Origin: Pseudomonas xionganensis
GTDB lineage: Bacteria; Pseudomonadota; Gammaproteobacteria; Pseudomonadales; Pseudomonadaceae
Length of the DNA: 64,000 nucleotides
Assembly: GCF_009763245.1 (NCBI RefSeq)
Contig: NZ_WKJZ01000001.1
Location: 2,620,941-2,684,940 of the forward strand
Direction: 5' to 3'
Both the position numbers and the translations under genes were made by a program. Positions 63,649-64,000 of this stretch are shown piece by piece (positions within the stretch are counted from its first letter, which is position 1; every line of letters starts with the position of its first letter). The notes under the pieces were generated by a model. The model searched no databases. It had not been told where the DNA came from and was given only the letters and a program-made list of their open reading frames with translations.

Positions 63649-64000
63649 TCAATCAACCAGATGATCACCCAGCCAATCTATGAAGTCCTGCACCGCCGGC
63701 TTGTCCAGACGAATCCGCTCGGCCACCAGGGCATACTGCCCAAGGGACGCCACGCTGGCACTGAAGGGTCGCACCAGGCGACCGCTGGCCAGATCCTCGG
63801 CGGCGGTCAGGTTATCGCCCATGGCCACGCCCTGGCCCTGGGCGGCCGCCTCCAGGGTCAGGCCGGCATGGCCCAGATAAAGGTGACGTGCCGGCTGGAT
63901 ATCGCCGGCATGGCTGGTCAGCCAGGCGGTCCAGGTCTTGCCATCCTGATCGTCATGCAGCAGGCAGTGACGGGCCAGATCCCGCGGCTGCTTGAGGCCG
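63649..64000 (-). CDS. LysR-family regulator, C-terminal part (truncated by window edge)
   Basis: The frame is open from the right edge to TGA 63651-63649 and encodes the end of a LysR substrate-binding domain: HLYLGHAGLTLEAAAQGQGV, then AMGDNLTAAEDLASGRLVRP and FIDWLGDHL. The pattern is closest to GcvA-like regulators. The DNA-binding part lies outside the window. It is 97 bp upstream of aguA on the same strand, so a role in agmatine or polyamine control is possible but not shown. Confidence 0.82.
   Translation of the reverse strand, partial: GLKQPRDLARHCLLHDDQDGKTWTAWLTSHAGDIQPARHLYLGHAGLTLEAAAQGQGVAMGDNLTAAEDLASGRLVRPFSASVASLGQYALVAERIRLDKPAVQDFIDWLGDHLVD

Overview
The window comes from a high-GC gammaproteobacterium and looks like chromosomal DNA of a Pseudomonas species. 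Evidence: the psrA/lexA-sulA pair, topA, the fadBA beta-oxidation operon, an S-methyl-5'-thioinosine phosphorylase next to nagZ, uup, slt and cheV. Gene order from about 20.8 to 49.4 kb matches what I remember of the P. aeruginosa PA3004-PA3027 stretch. I could not run a comparison, and I see no rRNA, tRNA, CRISPR array, transposase or prophage.

Region 1 (1-19.8 kb, all on the minus strand) is a surface-glycan locus read away from ihfB. In transcription order it holds a PglK/MsbA-like flippase, the pseudaminic acid genes pseB and pseC, a GNAT acetyltransferase, an aldo/keto reductase, a fused CMP-sugar synthetase/class III aminotransferase, then pseG, pseH and pseI. After these come a pyruvyltransferase-family protein, a GT-B-like protein, three glycosyltransferases, a kinase-fold protein, galE, and three related proteins that end in a ParB/sulfiredoxin-like G-x-H-R motif. 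Most genes overlap or lie a few bases apart. Two parts (7.2-9.6 kb and 15.3-15.8 kb) are clearly AT-richer, as expected for imported O-antigen or flagellin-glycosylation genes. The three ParB-like paralogues are the least explained part of the window.

Region 2 (20.1-42.3 kb) is conserved core: ihfB (without rpsA beside it), purine salvage, cell-wall recycling (nagZ plus a leaderless L,D-transpeptidase), psrA divergent from lexA-sulA, topA, fadBA, uup, slt, cheV and small conserved proteins. The psrA promoter carries two overlapping PsrA boxes. A 27-bp site with the same spacing lies upstream of fadB, so regulator and regulated operon are both in view. Two SOS boxes precede lexA.

Region 3 (42.6-64 kb) is mixed metabolism. 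It contains an AraC regulator divergent from a three-gene operon (AGPS-like FAD oxidase, GlpD-like dehydrogenase, FGGY kinase) that could form a glycerol-ether or related glycerol-derivative pathway. It also contains cysK, a MoxR/VWA pair, an oligopeptidase B, a chemoreceptor, a DNA-binding-less cyclic-nucleotide-domain protein, yajD, a SPOUT methyltransferase, a polyamine-type binding protein with agmatine deiminase, and the 3' end of a LysR regulator. Two families of short palindromic repeats are scattered here. One copy is inserted in frame in the oligopeptidase gene, and two copies of the other family supply stop codons of the genes they follow.
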